Shown here: in pieces, positions 24,677-33,389 of the stretch
Layout of the letters: every line of letters starts with the position of its first letter
How positions within the stretch are numbered: position 1 is the stretch's first letter
DNA from: Tychonema litorale BBK16
GTDB lineage: Bacteria > Cyanobacteriota > Cyanobacteriia > Cyanobacteriales > Microcoleaceae
Direction of reading: 5' to 3'
Length of the DNA: 58,563 bases
Assembly (NCBI RefSeq): GCF_021648855.1
Contig: NZ_JAKJHX010000021.1
Span: forward strand, 1 to 58,563
The notes under the pieces: generated by a model
Database searches by the model: none
What the model saw: the letters and a program-made list of their open reading frames with translations, nothing else
Told to the model about the DNA's origin: nothing
Position numbers and translations under genes: made by a program

Positions 24677-25555
24677 ATGACTAAAACAGCATGGGTATTT
24701 CCCGGACAAGGTTCCCAGGCGATCGGGATGGGTGCAGACTTATTAAACTTGCCAAAAGCCAAAGCCAAATTTGAGCTAGCAACAGAGATTTTAGGCTGGT
24801 CTGTCCTGGAAGTTTGCCAAGAAGAAGCAAAACTCTCTCGGACTCTCTACACTCAGCCTTGCTTGTACGTGGTAGAAAGTATTTTGGTCGATTTAGTGCG
24901 CGAAAAGTTCGATCGCCCCGCAGTGGTTGCAGGTCACAGTTTAGGAGAATATGTTGCCCTTTACGCAGCAGGGGTATTTGACTTTGAAACAGGATTGCGC
25001 TTAGTTAAACGTCGCGCCGAACTCATGGATAATGTCTCCGGCGGGCAAATGGTAGCTTTGATTGGATTTGACAGACAGGAATTGGAACTGCAAATTCAAT
25101 ACAGCCGAGATGTGGTATTAGCTAATGATAACAGCGAAGCACAAGTTGTTATTTCTGGAACGCCGACAGCAGTAGAAGAATTACTTGCCAAAATCAAAGT
25201 AAAACGCGCGGTTAAATTGAATGTTTCCGGTGCGTTTCACTCTCCTCTCATGTCATCAGTGGCGACTGAATTTCAACAAGTTTTAAAATCTGTCAGATTC
25301 TCAGATGCTAAAATGCTTGTTCTCTCCAACTCTGAACCGACAGCTACCACAAGTGGAGCTACTTTGAAGCAGCGGTTGACTCAGCAGATGACTAAAGGGG
25401 TGCGGTGGCGCGAAATTTCACTGCAATTACCACAACAGGGAATCGATCGCGTTGTGGAAATTGGCCCCGGCAAAGTTCTCACAGGTTTGATTAAACGGAC
25501 AACTCCAAATTTAGAATTGGTAAATGTCAGTAGTTTTGCAGATTTGCCAGCTTAA
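24677..25555 (+). CDS. fabD: Malonyl-CoA:ACP transacylase
   Basis: FabD (292 residues) moves malonyl groups from CoA to ACP. The catalytic serine is in VVAGHSLGEYVALYAAG and the His in VSGAFHSPLMSS. The opening KTAWVFPGQGSQAIGMG is canonical. It closes the plsX-fabH-fabD set and is followed by a hairpin terminator at 25586-25620. Confidence 0.96.
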   Translation: MTKTAWVFPGQGSQAIGMGADLLNLPKAKAKFELATEILGWSVLEVCQEEAKLSRTLYTQPCLYVVESILVDLVREKFDRPAVVAGHSLGEYVALYAAGVFDFETGLRLVKRRAELMDNVSGGQMVALIGFDRQELELQIQYSRDVVLANDNSEAQVVISGTPTAVEELLAKIKVKRAVKLNVSGAFHSPLMSSVATEFQQVLKSVRFSDAKMLVLSNSEPTATTSGATLKQRLTQQMTKGVRWREISLQLPQQGIDRVVEIGPGKVLTGLIKRTTPNLELVNVSSFADLPA

Positions 25556-25585
25556 TCTATTTTTAACCGAAACAAACAGAATACC

Positions 25586-25620
25586 CAGATCCCTGACTTC
25601 TTAAAGAAATCGGGGATCTG
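25586..25620 (+). terminator. Hairpin terminator after fabD
   Basis: CAGATCCCTGACTTCT pairs with AGAAATCGGGGATCTG around a short AT loop, with ATTATT downstream. It is also a common cyanobacterial repeat type, here in the position of the fabD terminator. Confidence 0.6.
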
Positions 25621-25700
25621 ATTATTGATCAATCGAGAAGAGCGATCGGCAAATCGTGATGTACACTAAAGCGTAAGAACCAAGCTAATCTGATATTTTT

Positions 25701-26414
25701 ATGAAAAAAGTCCTTTACTGGTTGATGGGCGAAAAAGCAGGCAGAACCATAGTAGGCACATGGAACTGGATGTGGGGAATCCCCGTAGAATCCGGTGGCA
25801 AAATATCCGTCGAGGTAGCCGAAGAGTCTTTGCGATCGATGCAAGAATCAGTACAAAAGTTAGCAGCAGCCGTATCTACCCAAGTTGCAGCCTACCAGCG
25901 CGCCAAAACGAAATATGAAGAAAAAGTCAGGGAAATGCAAACCGTAGAGCGTCAAGCAATCACAGCCCAGCGCAACGGCAATGAAGAAGCAGCCCGGTTG
26001 GCAATGTCGAAGGTAATTCAGACAGAGCAAATTATACCCCAGCTAGAATCTCAAGTAAAACAAGCCGAACAGTACGTCAACGCTTCCAAAGACAAGCTGA
26101 ATCGAGAGCGGACAAAGCTGGAAGCCTACAAAACCGATATGCAAAATATGAAAGATATGGCCGAGATTAACGAATCCCTTCGAGCCATAGCCAAAGTCAA
26201 CAACGACTTGAGTATTGATTCCGCCCGATCGCAATTTGACCAGGCCAAAAACGCCGTCGAAAAGCGTAACCTCGAACAGCAAGCTTTAGCAGAGCTATCT
26301 GAGAATCCCCAAGAAAGACTTCAAGCAGAATTAGAAAATATGACCATAGACGATGAAGTTAATCGTAGACTGCGAATGTTAGACGACTCTGACAACAAAG
26401 AACTTCCCAACTAA
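25701..26414 (+). CDS. PspA/IM30-family protein (divergent)
   Basis: The 237-residue protein is almost entirely helical and coiled-coil (about residues 40-215), with a leading MKKVLYWLMGEKAGRTIVG amphipathic stretch, the layout of the PspA/IM30 (Vipp1) family of ESCRT-III-like membrane proteins. It is diverged from classical Vipp1: the standard N-terminal segment is replaced by WNWMWGIPVESG, and the C-terminal Vipp1 extension is absent. The next gene, a PstS-like protein, starts 24 nt after the stop, so the two are probably one operon. Confidence 0.7.
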   Translation: MKKVLYWLMGEKAGRTIVGTWNWMWGIPVESGGKISVEVAEESLRSMQESVQKLAAAVSTQVAAYQRAKTKYEEKVREMQTVERQAITAQRNGNEEAARLAMSKVIQTEQIIPQLESQVKQAEQYVNASKDKLNRERTKLEAYKTDMQNMKDMAEINESLRAIAKVNNDLSIDSARSQFDQAKNAVEKRNLEQQALAELSENPQERLQAELENMTIDDEVNRRLRMLDDSDNKELPN

Positions 26415-26438
26415 CTTTCAGTAATTAAGGAGAATTTT

Positions 26439-27392
26439 ATGGCTAAGAGTAGCGGGCCTCCCCCCATAGTCTTTATTTTGTTATTTTTCTTGCTCGCTGG
26501 TGGCGGCGCATTCTTTTTTCTGAATAAACCAGCATCCCAGGATGCTAATAATACACCCAGTCCTACTCCGACGCCCGGAGCCACACCGGGAGCTAATCTG
26601 CCTCCCGTCACACCCGCAGCCGGCGGAGCACCGCCTGTAGCTGCTACTACCTTTTCGCTTCCAGCTTCTGTGGCTGCGGGTACGGTGGTGAAAATTGACG
26701 GTTCTACAAGCATGGTAACAATCAATCTCAACCTTAAGAATGGCTTTCAGACCAAGTTCTCTGGCACTACAGTTGAGACAAAAGCAAATGGTTCTGCAAA
26801 CGGAATTAAGGATTTGGTGGCCGGAACTGCCGATATTGCAGCGATATCGCAACCTTTGACGGCTCAAGAAAAAAGTCAAGGTTTGGCAGAGGTTCCTGTT
26901 GCCCTAGATGCGATCGCTCTTGTAGTTGGTGTTAACAACCCTTTCAAAGGAGGTTTAACCTCGGCTCAAGTTCAAGAGATCTTTAAGGGAACTACTCAAG
27001 ATTGGTCGAAAGTTGGGGGCCTCGCGGGCCCGATTAAAGTGATTAATCGACCCGAAGTTAGTGGTACTCACCAGACGTTTAAAGAACAAGTTCTCAAAGG
27101 CGGTAATTTTGGTACGGGGTCAAATATCACTACGCTCGATCGAGATGTGACAACTCCGCTGCTGCAAGCTTTAGGGAATAACGGCATTGGCTATGCGACT
27201 TTCGCTCAAGTAGTCAATCAGAAAACGGTGCGGGTTTTGCCTATAGATGGGGCGACACCGGATGCTGGTAACTATCCTTACAAGCGGCAGTTGTATTATG
27301 CTTACAAAAATCCTCCTACTCAAGCAGTCAAGGATTTTTTGGGTTACGCAACTTCTCCTGATGGACAAAAAGCGATGCTTGCCGACAATTGA
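26439..27392 (+). CDS. PstS-like phosphate-binding-type protein with N-terminal membrane anchor
   Basis: The 317-residue protein starts with a hydrophobic anchor (IVFILLFFLLAGGGAFFF, about residues 10-27), then a Pro/Thr/Ala-rich linker to about residue 75, then a periplasmic binding-protein domain with IDGSTSMVTINLNL, GTADIAAISQPLT, VGVNNPFKGGLT, WSKVGG and RPEVSGTHQTFKEQVL. The usual PstC, PstA and PstB genes are not nearby. AAGGAG precedes the ATG. Co-expression with the PspA-like gene is likely. The ligand is presumably phosphate or a related anion, but this is family inference. Confidence 0.75.
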   Translation: MAKSSGPPPIVFILLFFLLAGGGAFFFLNKPASQDANNTPSPTPTPGATPGANLPPVTPAAGGAPPVAATTFSLPASVAAGTVVKIDGSTSMVTINLNLKNGFQTKFSGTTVETKANGSANGIKDLVAGTADIAAISQPLTAQEKSQGLAEVPVALDAIALVVGVNNPFKGGLTSAQVQEIFKGTTQDWSKVGGLAGPIKVINRPEVSGTHQTFKEQVLKGGNFGTGSNITTLDRDVTTPLLQALGNNGIGYATFAQVVNQKTVRVLPIDGATPDAGNYPYKRQLYYAYKNPPTQAVKDFLGYATSPDGQKAMLADN

Positions 27393-27394
27393 GC

Positions 27395-27594
27395 TAGGGC
27401 ATCGGGAATCGGGCATTGGGCATCGGGAATCGGGCATTGGGCATTGGGAATCGGGCATTGGGAATCGGGCATCTTTTTTCCTTCTTCCCTCTTCCTTTTT
27501 CCTTCTTCCTTCTTCCTTCTTCCTTCTTCCTTCTTCCTTCTTCCTTCTTCCCTCTTCCTTCTTCCTTCTTCCTTCTTCCTTCTTCCTTCTTCCT
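27395..27594. repeat. GGGCATCGGGAATC tract and long CTTCCTT tract
   Basis: Seven-base-type GGGAATC/GGGCATT units (27395-27471) are followed by roughly 120 bp of almost pure CTTCCTT/TTCCTTC pyrimidine repeats (27473-27594). The tract ends 17 nt before the GTG start of plsC. It could be length-variable by slippage. Open frames through it are artefacts. Confidence 0.8.
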
Positions 27595-27611
27595 TAATTA
27601 AGGTTTTTTTT

Positions 27612-28250
27612 GTGAGTAAAAGTCGCGAACCAGTCGAGAGTTTAATTCTCTACTATTTATTTAAGTGGTCAATTGTCAGCCCGATGTTGCACCTTTATTT
27701 TCGTGGCCGGATTTACGGTGCTGAAAATGTTCCAACATCAGGGCCACTGGTAGTCGTCAGTAATCATGCTAGCGATTTTGATCCACCTATTTTATCTAGT
27801 TCCATGAGGCGGCCGGTGGCTTTTATGGCTAAGGAAGAACTATTTAAAGTGCCTATTTTGAAACAAGCAATTACGCTTTATGGTGCTTATCCAGTCAAGC
27901 GAGAAAGTGCCGATCGCAGTGCAATTCGGTCAGCTATCCAATCTTTGGAAAATGGCTGGGCTACAGGAGTTTTTTTGCAAGGAACCAGAACAGTGGATGG
28001 TAGAATTACCGATCCAAAATTAGGTGCTGCACTGATCGCAGCTAAGGCTAAAGCACCGCTATTACCTGTTAGTTTGTGGGGAACTCATGCTATAGCATCG
28101 AAAGATTCGGGATTGCCGCGATCGGTTCCATTGACGGTGCGAATTGGGAATTTGATTGAAGCGCCGAGTTCGTCGGATCGATCGGAGTTGGAAGCATTGA
28201 CTCAAAGATGTGCTCAAGAAATTAATGCTATGCACGATTTGGGACGTTGA
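27612..28250 (+). CDS. plsC: 1-acyl-sn-glycerol-3-phosphate acyltransferase
   Basis: PlsC (212 residues) adds the second acyl chain to lysophosphatidic acid at the membrane. The HX4D motif is NHASDFDPP and the following FRGRIYGAENVP supports the family. The third motif reads FLQGTRTVDGR where FPEGTR is usual. The start is a GTG at 27612 with AAGG at 27600-27603. An open frame entering from 27444 through the pyrimidine tract is rejected because that sequence is a repeat. It completes the lipid set after plsX-fabH-fabD. Confidence 0.85.
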   Translation: MSKSREPVESLILYYLFKWSIVSPMLHLYFRGRIYGAENVPTSGPLVVVSNHASDFDPPILSSSMRRPVAFMAKEELFKVPILKQAITLYGAYPVKRESADRSAIRSAIQSLENGWATGVFLQGTRTVDGRITDPKLGAALIAAKAKAPLLPVSLWGTHAIASKDSGLPRSVPLTVRIGNLIEAPSSSDRSELEALTQRCAQEINAMHDLGR

Positions 28251-28362
28251 AATTGGGAAATTGGGAATTGGGAAATTGGGAATTGGGCATGGGGCATTGG
28301 GCATGGGGAATTGGGCATCAGTAACTAATAACAACAGTCAACAGTCAACCGTCAACCGTCAG
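28251..28362. repeat. GGGAATTGGG tract and CAACAGT heptamers
   Basis: Units such as GGGAAATTGGGAATT and GGGCATGGGGCATT (28251-28318) are followed by AACAGTCAACAGTCAACCGTC heptamers split as AACAGTC/AACAGTC/AACCGTC. The tract fills the space between convergent plsC and the GGDEF-EAL gene. Confidence 0.7.
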
Positions 28363-28367
28363 CGACA

Positions 28368-31364
28368 TTACCATTGCAACCCTTGAACTAACAAAGCTGT
28401 CGCAGCCTGGCTATTGAGAGGTTTAGAAAAGAAGTATCCCTGACCATACTCGCAGCCTAGGGTGCGTAATTGAGCCAGTTGAACGGCGGTTTCGACACCT
28501 TCTGCAACCACCTCCATCCCCAAACTGCGAGCTAACATGACGATCGCCCTGACGATTTCCAAATTTTCACCGGTTTCTCCGATGCGGCTGACAAAAGAGC
28601 GATCGATTTTCAAAGTATTGATCGGGAATTTATGTAAATAACTTAAAGAAGAATAACCTGTTCCGAAATCGTCAATACAAAGTTCAATCCCCAAATCTCT
28701 CAACTGCGAAAGCATCAGTGCTGCGGCTTCCCCATCTTCCATAACTATACTCTCAGTAATCTCCAACTTTAACCAGCGAGCATCTACTCCAGTTTCCTGC
28801 AAAACCTGCTTGATTTGCTCGATGGAATCTGCTTGTTCAAACTGTCGCCCGGAGAGATTTACTGCAATTGTCAGCGGTGCATCCACAGCAGGTAATTGCA
28901 AATTATGCCACTCGATAATTTGGCGGCAACTTTCGTTCAAAATCCATAAACCCAAGGGCATAATTAACCCTGTTTCTTCCGCCATCGCAATGAATTCAGT
29001 CGGAGACACCAAGCCACGTTCGGGGTGTAGCCACCGCACCAGTGCCTCGAATCCTGCAACTAAGCCAGTTTTCAAAGAAACAATTGGCTGGTAATAAACT
29101 GTAAAAGGACATTCTAATTTAGAAGTGAAATTTTGAGATTTTGGATGATCTAAGGAACGATCGCCTTCGTACAAGACTGAGTTTTCCACTATTGCCCCAA
29201 ATGGCAAATCGAACATCGAATATTTTAAATTTAGTTGTTCTACCGACTGCCGCAAATCATGTTCCAAGTTCATCAAAGCCACGGCGCGAGTGTGCATGGC
29301 ACTGGTAAATACTTCGTAGCGAGCTTTGCCGAGGGATTTGGCGCGGTACATGGCAATATCAGCATCTCGCAAAATATCTCCGGGCCACTGATATTCGCTA
29401 CTGCTTAAAGCAATGCCAATGCTAGCAGTAATTGAAACTTTATTCCCGTCTAAATTCAGTGGTCGTTCGATCGCCTTTTGAATTTCCTTGGCCCTGGCGA
29501 TCGCATCCTCAACACCTTGAGTTTCCTCCAGTAAAATCACAAACTCGTCTCCGCCCAAACGGGCTGCGGTATCACCAGGGTGTAAACAAGTCAACAGACG
29601 GCGGGCGATCGCCACCAACAGCCGATCGCCCGTGCGGTGTCCCTGGCTGTCGTTAATCACCTTAAACCTGTCCAAATCCAGAAACAGCACCGCAAACTGA
29701 TAGCTGGGATGTCGTTTGACGCGGGCAAAAGCTTGCCCCAATCTGTCAGTCAACAAAGCCCGGTTGGGCAAATCGGTTAGCGCATCGTGCAAAGCATCGT
29801 GTAGCAACTTCTCTTCGGCCATTTTGCGCTCGGTCACGTCGTGGCAGTTGACCACAATTCCTCGCACCGAAGGTTCCGAAAGCAAATTCGTCGCCACCGC
29901 TTCCAAAACGCACCAGAAACCATCGTGATGCCAGACTCGATATTCAGCAAGTCCTAGCCCAACTTTAGGCATTTGGAGGATTCCTTTAAACACTTGACCG
30001 ACCATTGCCAATTCGTCGGGGTGAACCAGTTCAAATACAGACCGGCCGAGCAATTGGGCCGTTGGGTAGCCCAAAATCCGCTCTTGGGAAGGAGAGACAT
30101 AGCGGCAAAAGCCTTTTTCGTCGAGAATCACAATAATATCTCTAGCATTTTCAATCAGCGATCGGAAACGCTTCTCACTTTGGCGCAGTTCTTGTTCTGT
30201 GCGCTTGCGATCGGTAATGTCGGTATTCATGTAGATCAGACCGACAATTGTCCCAGTGGAGTCTTTGATCGCATCAGCCCGCAGCAGCACTTGTACTATC
30301 TGGCCGCTTTTGGTGTGGTTAGTAACTTCACCAGACCAAGAATAACCGTGGGCGATCGCTTCTAGCACCTCTTCGGCAACTCCGGGGTCAGCAAAAATGG
30401 CGTATATCCCCCCTGCATTCCTGAATTCTTCTACAGATTCGTATTCAAATAGTTGAGAAAAGGATTGATTTTGATAGATATGAGTGCCGGAGACATCAGC
30501 CATCCCGATCGCATCACTCGAACTTTCCACCGCCTTGCGAGTCAATACCAAAGCCTCTTCTGCCCGCTTGCGCTCGGTAATGTCAATCCCTACCAAACAG
30601 GCTGCTTTGCCCCCATCGTATTTTTGAGCGACAATCAAATAGTGTCCCGCCGACTGACCGTCGGCAGTTTTGACCTTGGCAGAGAGTTCTTTCACCACTT
30701 CCGTAGCATTGCTGGCAAAAAAGTCCCCCACAAAAGAGTAAAAATCCGAACTCACGCCCAAAAATCCGATATCTTGACCAACAAAAGCCGACGGTGGCAA
30801 ACCATGGAGTTTGGCCAAGTGCTGGTTAACCCCCAAATAGCGCAAATCGGAACTCACCCAAGATACTGTTCCTGGAACTGCTTCCAAAATGGTTTCCAGT
30901 TGATCGTTCGCTTGCTGCAATTCGATGCTTTTGGGTAAGTCCGACTGAACTCCTACGAAGTGAGTCAAATTACCCCCATCGTCTCGCAGGGGAGACAGGG
31001 ACAACTTGTCGCAAAAAGCAGTGCCGTCTTTGCGGTAATTTTTGACAATGACCTGGCATTCTATACCTTGATGCAAGGCTTCCCGGAGGTTGGCTACGGT
31101 ATCCCCATCGGTATCGGGGCCGTGTAAAAACTGAAAGTTGCGCCCCAAGATTTCGCTGGCACTGTTGCCTGTAATCCTTTCAAAGGCCCGATTGCAATAA
31201 ATTATGGGATAGTCGGGGGATCTGGCGTCAGCAATCACAATACCGTTGCTAGTCGCAGCCAAAGCTTGATCCCGCAGCCACAGTGACTCTGACCCATTAT
31301 TGCGATCGCCAACACCACCTATTCCACTTAAATTAGAAATTGACTGGTTCTCCCGATTTCTCAT
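28368..31364 (-). CDS. PAS-rich GGDEF-EAL protein (diguanylate cyclase/phosphodiesterase)
   Basis: The 998-residue protein has at least three to four PAS/PAC sensor modules (about residues 20-560), including one with a NFQFLHG flavin-like LOV context (GRNFQFLHGPDTDGDT), then a GGDEF domain with intact LGGDEFVILLEE near residue 605, and an EAL domain with FEALVRWLHPE near residue 773 and IDDFGTGYSSLSYLHKFP later. It would make or degrade cyclic di-GMP in response to signals sensed by the PAS modules. The ATG at 31364 (MRNRENQS) is preferred, since the frame further upstream looks non-coding. No membrane segment is evident. Confidence 0.85.
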   Translation of the reverse strand: MRNRENQSISNLSGIGGVGDRNNGSESLWLRDQALAATSNGIVIADARSPDYPIIYCNRAFERITGNSASEILGRNFQFLHGPDTDGDTVANLREALHQGIECQVIVKNYRKDGTAFCDKLSLSPLRDDGGNLTHFVGVQSDLPKSIELQQANDQLETILEAVPGTVSWVSSDLRYLGVNQHLAKLHGLPPSAFVGQDIGFLGVSSDFYSFVGDFFASNATEVVKELSAKVKTADGQSAGHYLIVAQKYDGGKAACLVGIDITERKRAEEALVLTRKAVESSSDAIGMADVSGTHIYQNQSFSQLFEYESVEEFRNAGGIYAIFADPGVAEEVLEAIAHGYSWSGEVTNHTKSGQIVQVLLRADAIKDSTGTIVGLIYMNTDITDRKRTEQELRQSEKRFRSLIENARDIIVILDEKGFCRYVSPSQERILGYPTAQLLGRSVFELVHPDELAMVGQVFKGILQMPKVGLGLAEYRVWHHDGFWCVLEAVATNLLSEPSVRGIVVNCHDVTERKMAEEKLLHDALHDALTDLPNRALLTDRLGQAFARVKRHPSYQFAVLFLDLDRFKVINDSQGHRTGDRLLVAIARRLLTCLHPGDTAARLGGDEFVILLEETQGVEDAIARAKEIQKAIERPLNLDGNKVSITASIGIALSSSEYQWPGDILRDADIAMYRAKSLGKARYEVFTSAMHTRAVALMNLEHDLRQSVEQLNLKYSMFDLPFGAIVENSVLYEGDRSLDHPKSQNFTSKLECPFTVYYQPIVSLKTGLVAGFEALVRWLHPERGLVSPTEFIAMAEETGLIMPLGLWILNESCRQIIEWHNLQLPAVDAPLTIAVNLSGRQFEQADSIEQIKQVLQETGVDARWLKLEITESIVMEDGEAAALMLSQLRDLGIELCIDDFGTGYSSLSYLHKFPINTLKIDRSFVSRIGETGENLEIVRAIVMLARSLGMEVVAEGVETAVQLAQLRTLGCEYGQGYFFSKPLNSQAATALLVQGLQW

Positions 31365-31554
31365 TAGCCAAAGTTTGAAGTAAACCTTTGCAATTTCCGA
31401 GTTTTTTCTTACTTTAACGTTTTTCAGGACTGACGCAAAGTAAATCTTATTTAAGCAGTGATGGGGTTTTAAAGCCAAATTTTTGATCGATAAACAGTCA
31501 AAAATCACAAAACATAGGTTAAACTTAGATGAGAACGGTTTAATTGAGGTCGAA

Positions 31555-32208
31555 ATGCAACAGCAACACCCTTGGCCGCAGACAATTGAAGAGGCGATCG
31601 CCATTCAAGAACAACTCCGGCCACTGGTGATTACCGAAAATCAACTGTCAACAGTTCGGTACGTTGCAGGCGTAGATGTCGGCTACGATAACACGAATGG
31701 TGTTTCCCAGGCTGCTGTAACAGTTCTGAGCTTTCCCGATTTGCAGTTACAGCAGCAAGCTGTAGTTCGCAGTCCCACTGCTTTTCCTTACGTTCCAGGT
31801 TTCCTGTCTTTTCGAGAAGTGCCGGCTGTCCTCGACGCTTTAGAAAAAATCAGCCCCATGCCAGACTTGATCTTGTGCGATGGTCAAGGCATCGCCCATC
31901 CTCGCAGGTTCGGTCTTGCCTGCCATTTGGGAGTTCTGACGGGAATTGCGACGGTCGGAGTTGCCAAAAATCGATTTATTGGAGAACATTCAGAAGTAGG
32001 CTTTGATCGTGGTAGTTGGCAGCCCTTGCTGGATCAGGGAGAAATCGTTGGTGCAGCACTCAGGACGCAAGCAGGCATAAAACCGATTTATGTTTCGATC
32101 GGTCATAAGGTAAACTTAATCAGTGCGATCGAATACGTGCTGCACTGCGCCCTGAAATATCGCTTGCCAGAAACAACGCGATCGGCAGACCAACTAACAT
32201 CGGGGTAA
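31555..32208 (+). CDS. nfi: Endonuclease V
   Basis: Endonuclease V (217 residues) nicks DNA near deaminated bases, chiefly deoxyinosine. The catalytic Asp is in YVAGVDVGYDN, and the family marks YVPGFLSFREVPAVL, LCDGQGIAHPRRFGLA and GVAKNRFIGE are present. The ATG at 31555 (MQQQHPWP) has GAGGT four bases upstream, so the earlier start at 31483 is less likely. It is divergent from the GGDEF-EAL gene. Confidence 0.92.
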   Translation: MQQQHPWPQTIEEAIAIQEQLRPLVITENQLSTVRYVAGVDVGYDNTNGVSQAAVTVLSFPDLQLQQQAVVRSPTAFPYVPGFLSFREVPAVLDALEKISPMPDLILCDGQGIAHPRRFGLACHLGVLTGIATVGVAKNRFIGEHSEVGFDRGSWQPLLDQGEIVGAALRTQAGIKPIYVSIGHKVNLISAIEYVLHCALKYRLPETTRSADQLTSG

Positions 32209-32794
32209 ATGGATAACCAAGAAGACATTACAAAAATCCCAAGTCAAAAAAACAAAAAGCATCCCTTTTCTGGCTTTTGACTTTTAGTGATTGAGATGTC
32301 CCCTGCTGTAAAAAAATTCTTTGAGTCGAGGAACATTCGGTTTTTATTTCCATCCTTCCAACGAAATAAATAATAACTATACCTGAGAAAGAGGTATCAA
32401 AGTTGGGAGATTGTTAGAGTGATTCAAAGACAGTAACTCGGTAAAACATTGACACTTAAACAGGCGAAAGACTCAGAAAGTATACGCAATCTCAGCTTTA
32501 AGCTGTTTGAGTGAGTAGAGGGATACTTAAATGTCCCCTTAGAGCCTTGAACCGGGTTTTTTAAATCCTGTAGCTGGCTGTAACGATGTTTTTTCGTAAA
32601 AAAACCAGGATTCTGCATAAGTCCTAATAAACTAATGAATCGATCGTCATTCCGCTTAAACTATAGTTTAAATTGGTAAGATGACCTTTCATAATTTACG
32701 GCCTGAAACCCGATCGCTGACTTGGATTACCAAATACAGTGCGAGGCTAGGGCGCGATCGAGCTAAACAATCAGAAAAAAATCAGGAGACAGTC
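32209..32794. other. Intergenic region with an imperfect inverted repeat
   Basis: Arms GAACCGGGTTTTTT (32549-32562) and AAAAAAACCAGGATTC (32597-32612) form an imperfect hairpin related to the one at 5710. The rest shows no supported gene. The promoter of the KGG gene is probably just upstream of 32795. Confidence 0.4.
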
Positions 32795-33025
32795 ATGGCT
32801 GAAAAAAGCAAACGCGGATTCGCTTCTATGGACGCAGAAAAACAGCGCGCAATTGCCAGCAAAGGTGGCAAAGCTGCACACGCGAAAGGAACTGCACACG
32901 AATTTACTTCGGAAGAAGCGAGAGAAGCAGGTCAAAAAGGCGGCGAAGCTGTCAGCAGAAATCGGGAACACATGGCTCAAATTGGTCGCGAAGGTGGCCG
33001 GAAAAGCCGCAAAACCGAAGTTTAA
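32795..33025 (+). CDS. KGG-repeat general stress protein
   Basis: The 76-residue protein carries the KGG motif family: SKGGKAAHAKG, GQKGGEAVS and GREGGRKSRK, preceded by RGFASMDAEKQRAIA. Such proteins (YciG, GsiB, Con-10 type) are hydrophilic, stress-induced and protective. The ATG at 32795 has AGGAG seven bases upstream. A longer frame from 32681 lacks such a signal. A hairpin terminator at 33175-33202 follows. Confidence 0.85.
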   Translation: MAEKSKRGFASMDAEKQRAIASKGGKAAHAKGTAHEFTSEEAREAGQKGGEAVSRNREHMAQIGREGGRKSRKTEV

Positions 33026-33174
33026 TTCTGCTACACATCCACACAGTGAACGAAATATCGTTACACTGTGGGATTCTTAACAAATTAGGCAAGTGTGTTG
33101 GGAGTCAAAAAGTTGGCAGGCGATAAAAGCCTGCAAACATCAATTTATCTCTTCGCAAAAGTCTATCCAATACC

Positions 33175-33202
33175 AAAAAGCCCCGATAACGAGGCTTTTT
33201 TT
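33175..33202 (+). terminator. Hairpin terminator
   Basis: AAAAAGCC and GGCTTTTTTT flank a short loop, then A/T-rich sequence. It lies about 150 nt after the KGG gene on the same strand. Confidence 0.7.
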
Positions 33203-33250
33203 ATGTGATATCAATTCTGGTTGCACCATAATTAATATTATCCACCCATC

Positions 33251-33317
33251 AGGACACGGCAGTGCTGTGTCCCTACCCAAAATAATATTTCGCAAGAAAC
33301 GGCACTGCCGTGTCCTA
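33251..33317. repeat. GGACACGGCAGTGCT palindromic repeat pair
   Basis: AGGACACGGCAGTGCTGTGT and AAACGGCACTGCCGTGTCCT are in inverted arrangement around a CCAAAATAATATTT spacer, matching the copy at 10563-10626 in layout and in the spacer words. Confidence 0.65.
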
Positions 33318-33389
33318 ATTTCGGTTAATAATTCCGATGCAACCGGATTTGAGATAAAGTTTTTCTATATCCGAGGATTGAGTAAAATT

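Noticed and set aside
27395..27594. CRISPR array
   Set aside because: The repeats are direct tandem units without unique spacers. No repeat-spacer alternation exists here or elsewhere in the window.
27444..27611. N-terminal extension of PlsC
   Set aside because: The extension is translated pyrimidine and GGGAATC repeats (FFLLPSSFFLLPSS), and homology to PlsC begins only after the GTG at 27612.
31365..31604. 80-residue N-terminal extension of the GGDEF-EAL protein
   Set aside because: The segment is Cys-rich and unlike a signal peptide or domain and would overlap the leader of the divergent endonuclease V gene. The ATG at 31364 is more natural.
33093..33389. N-terminal extension of the FHA/zinc-ribbon protein
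   Set aside because: It is read through a terminator hairpin and a GGACACGGCAGTGCT repeat, so it is not coding.
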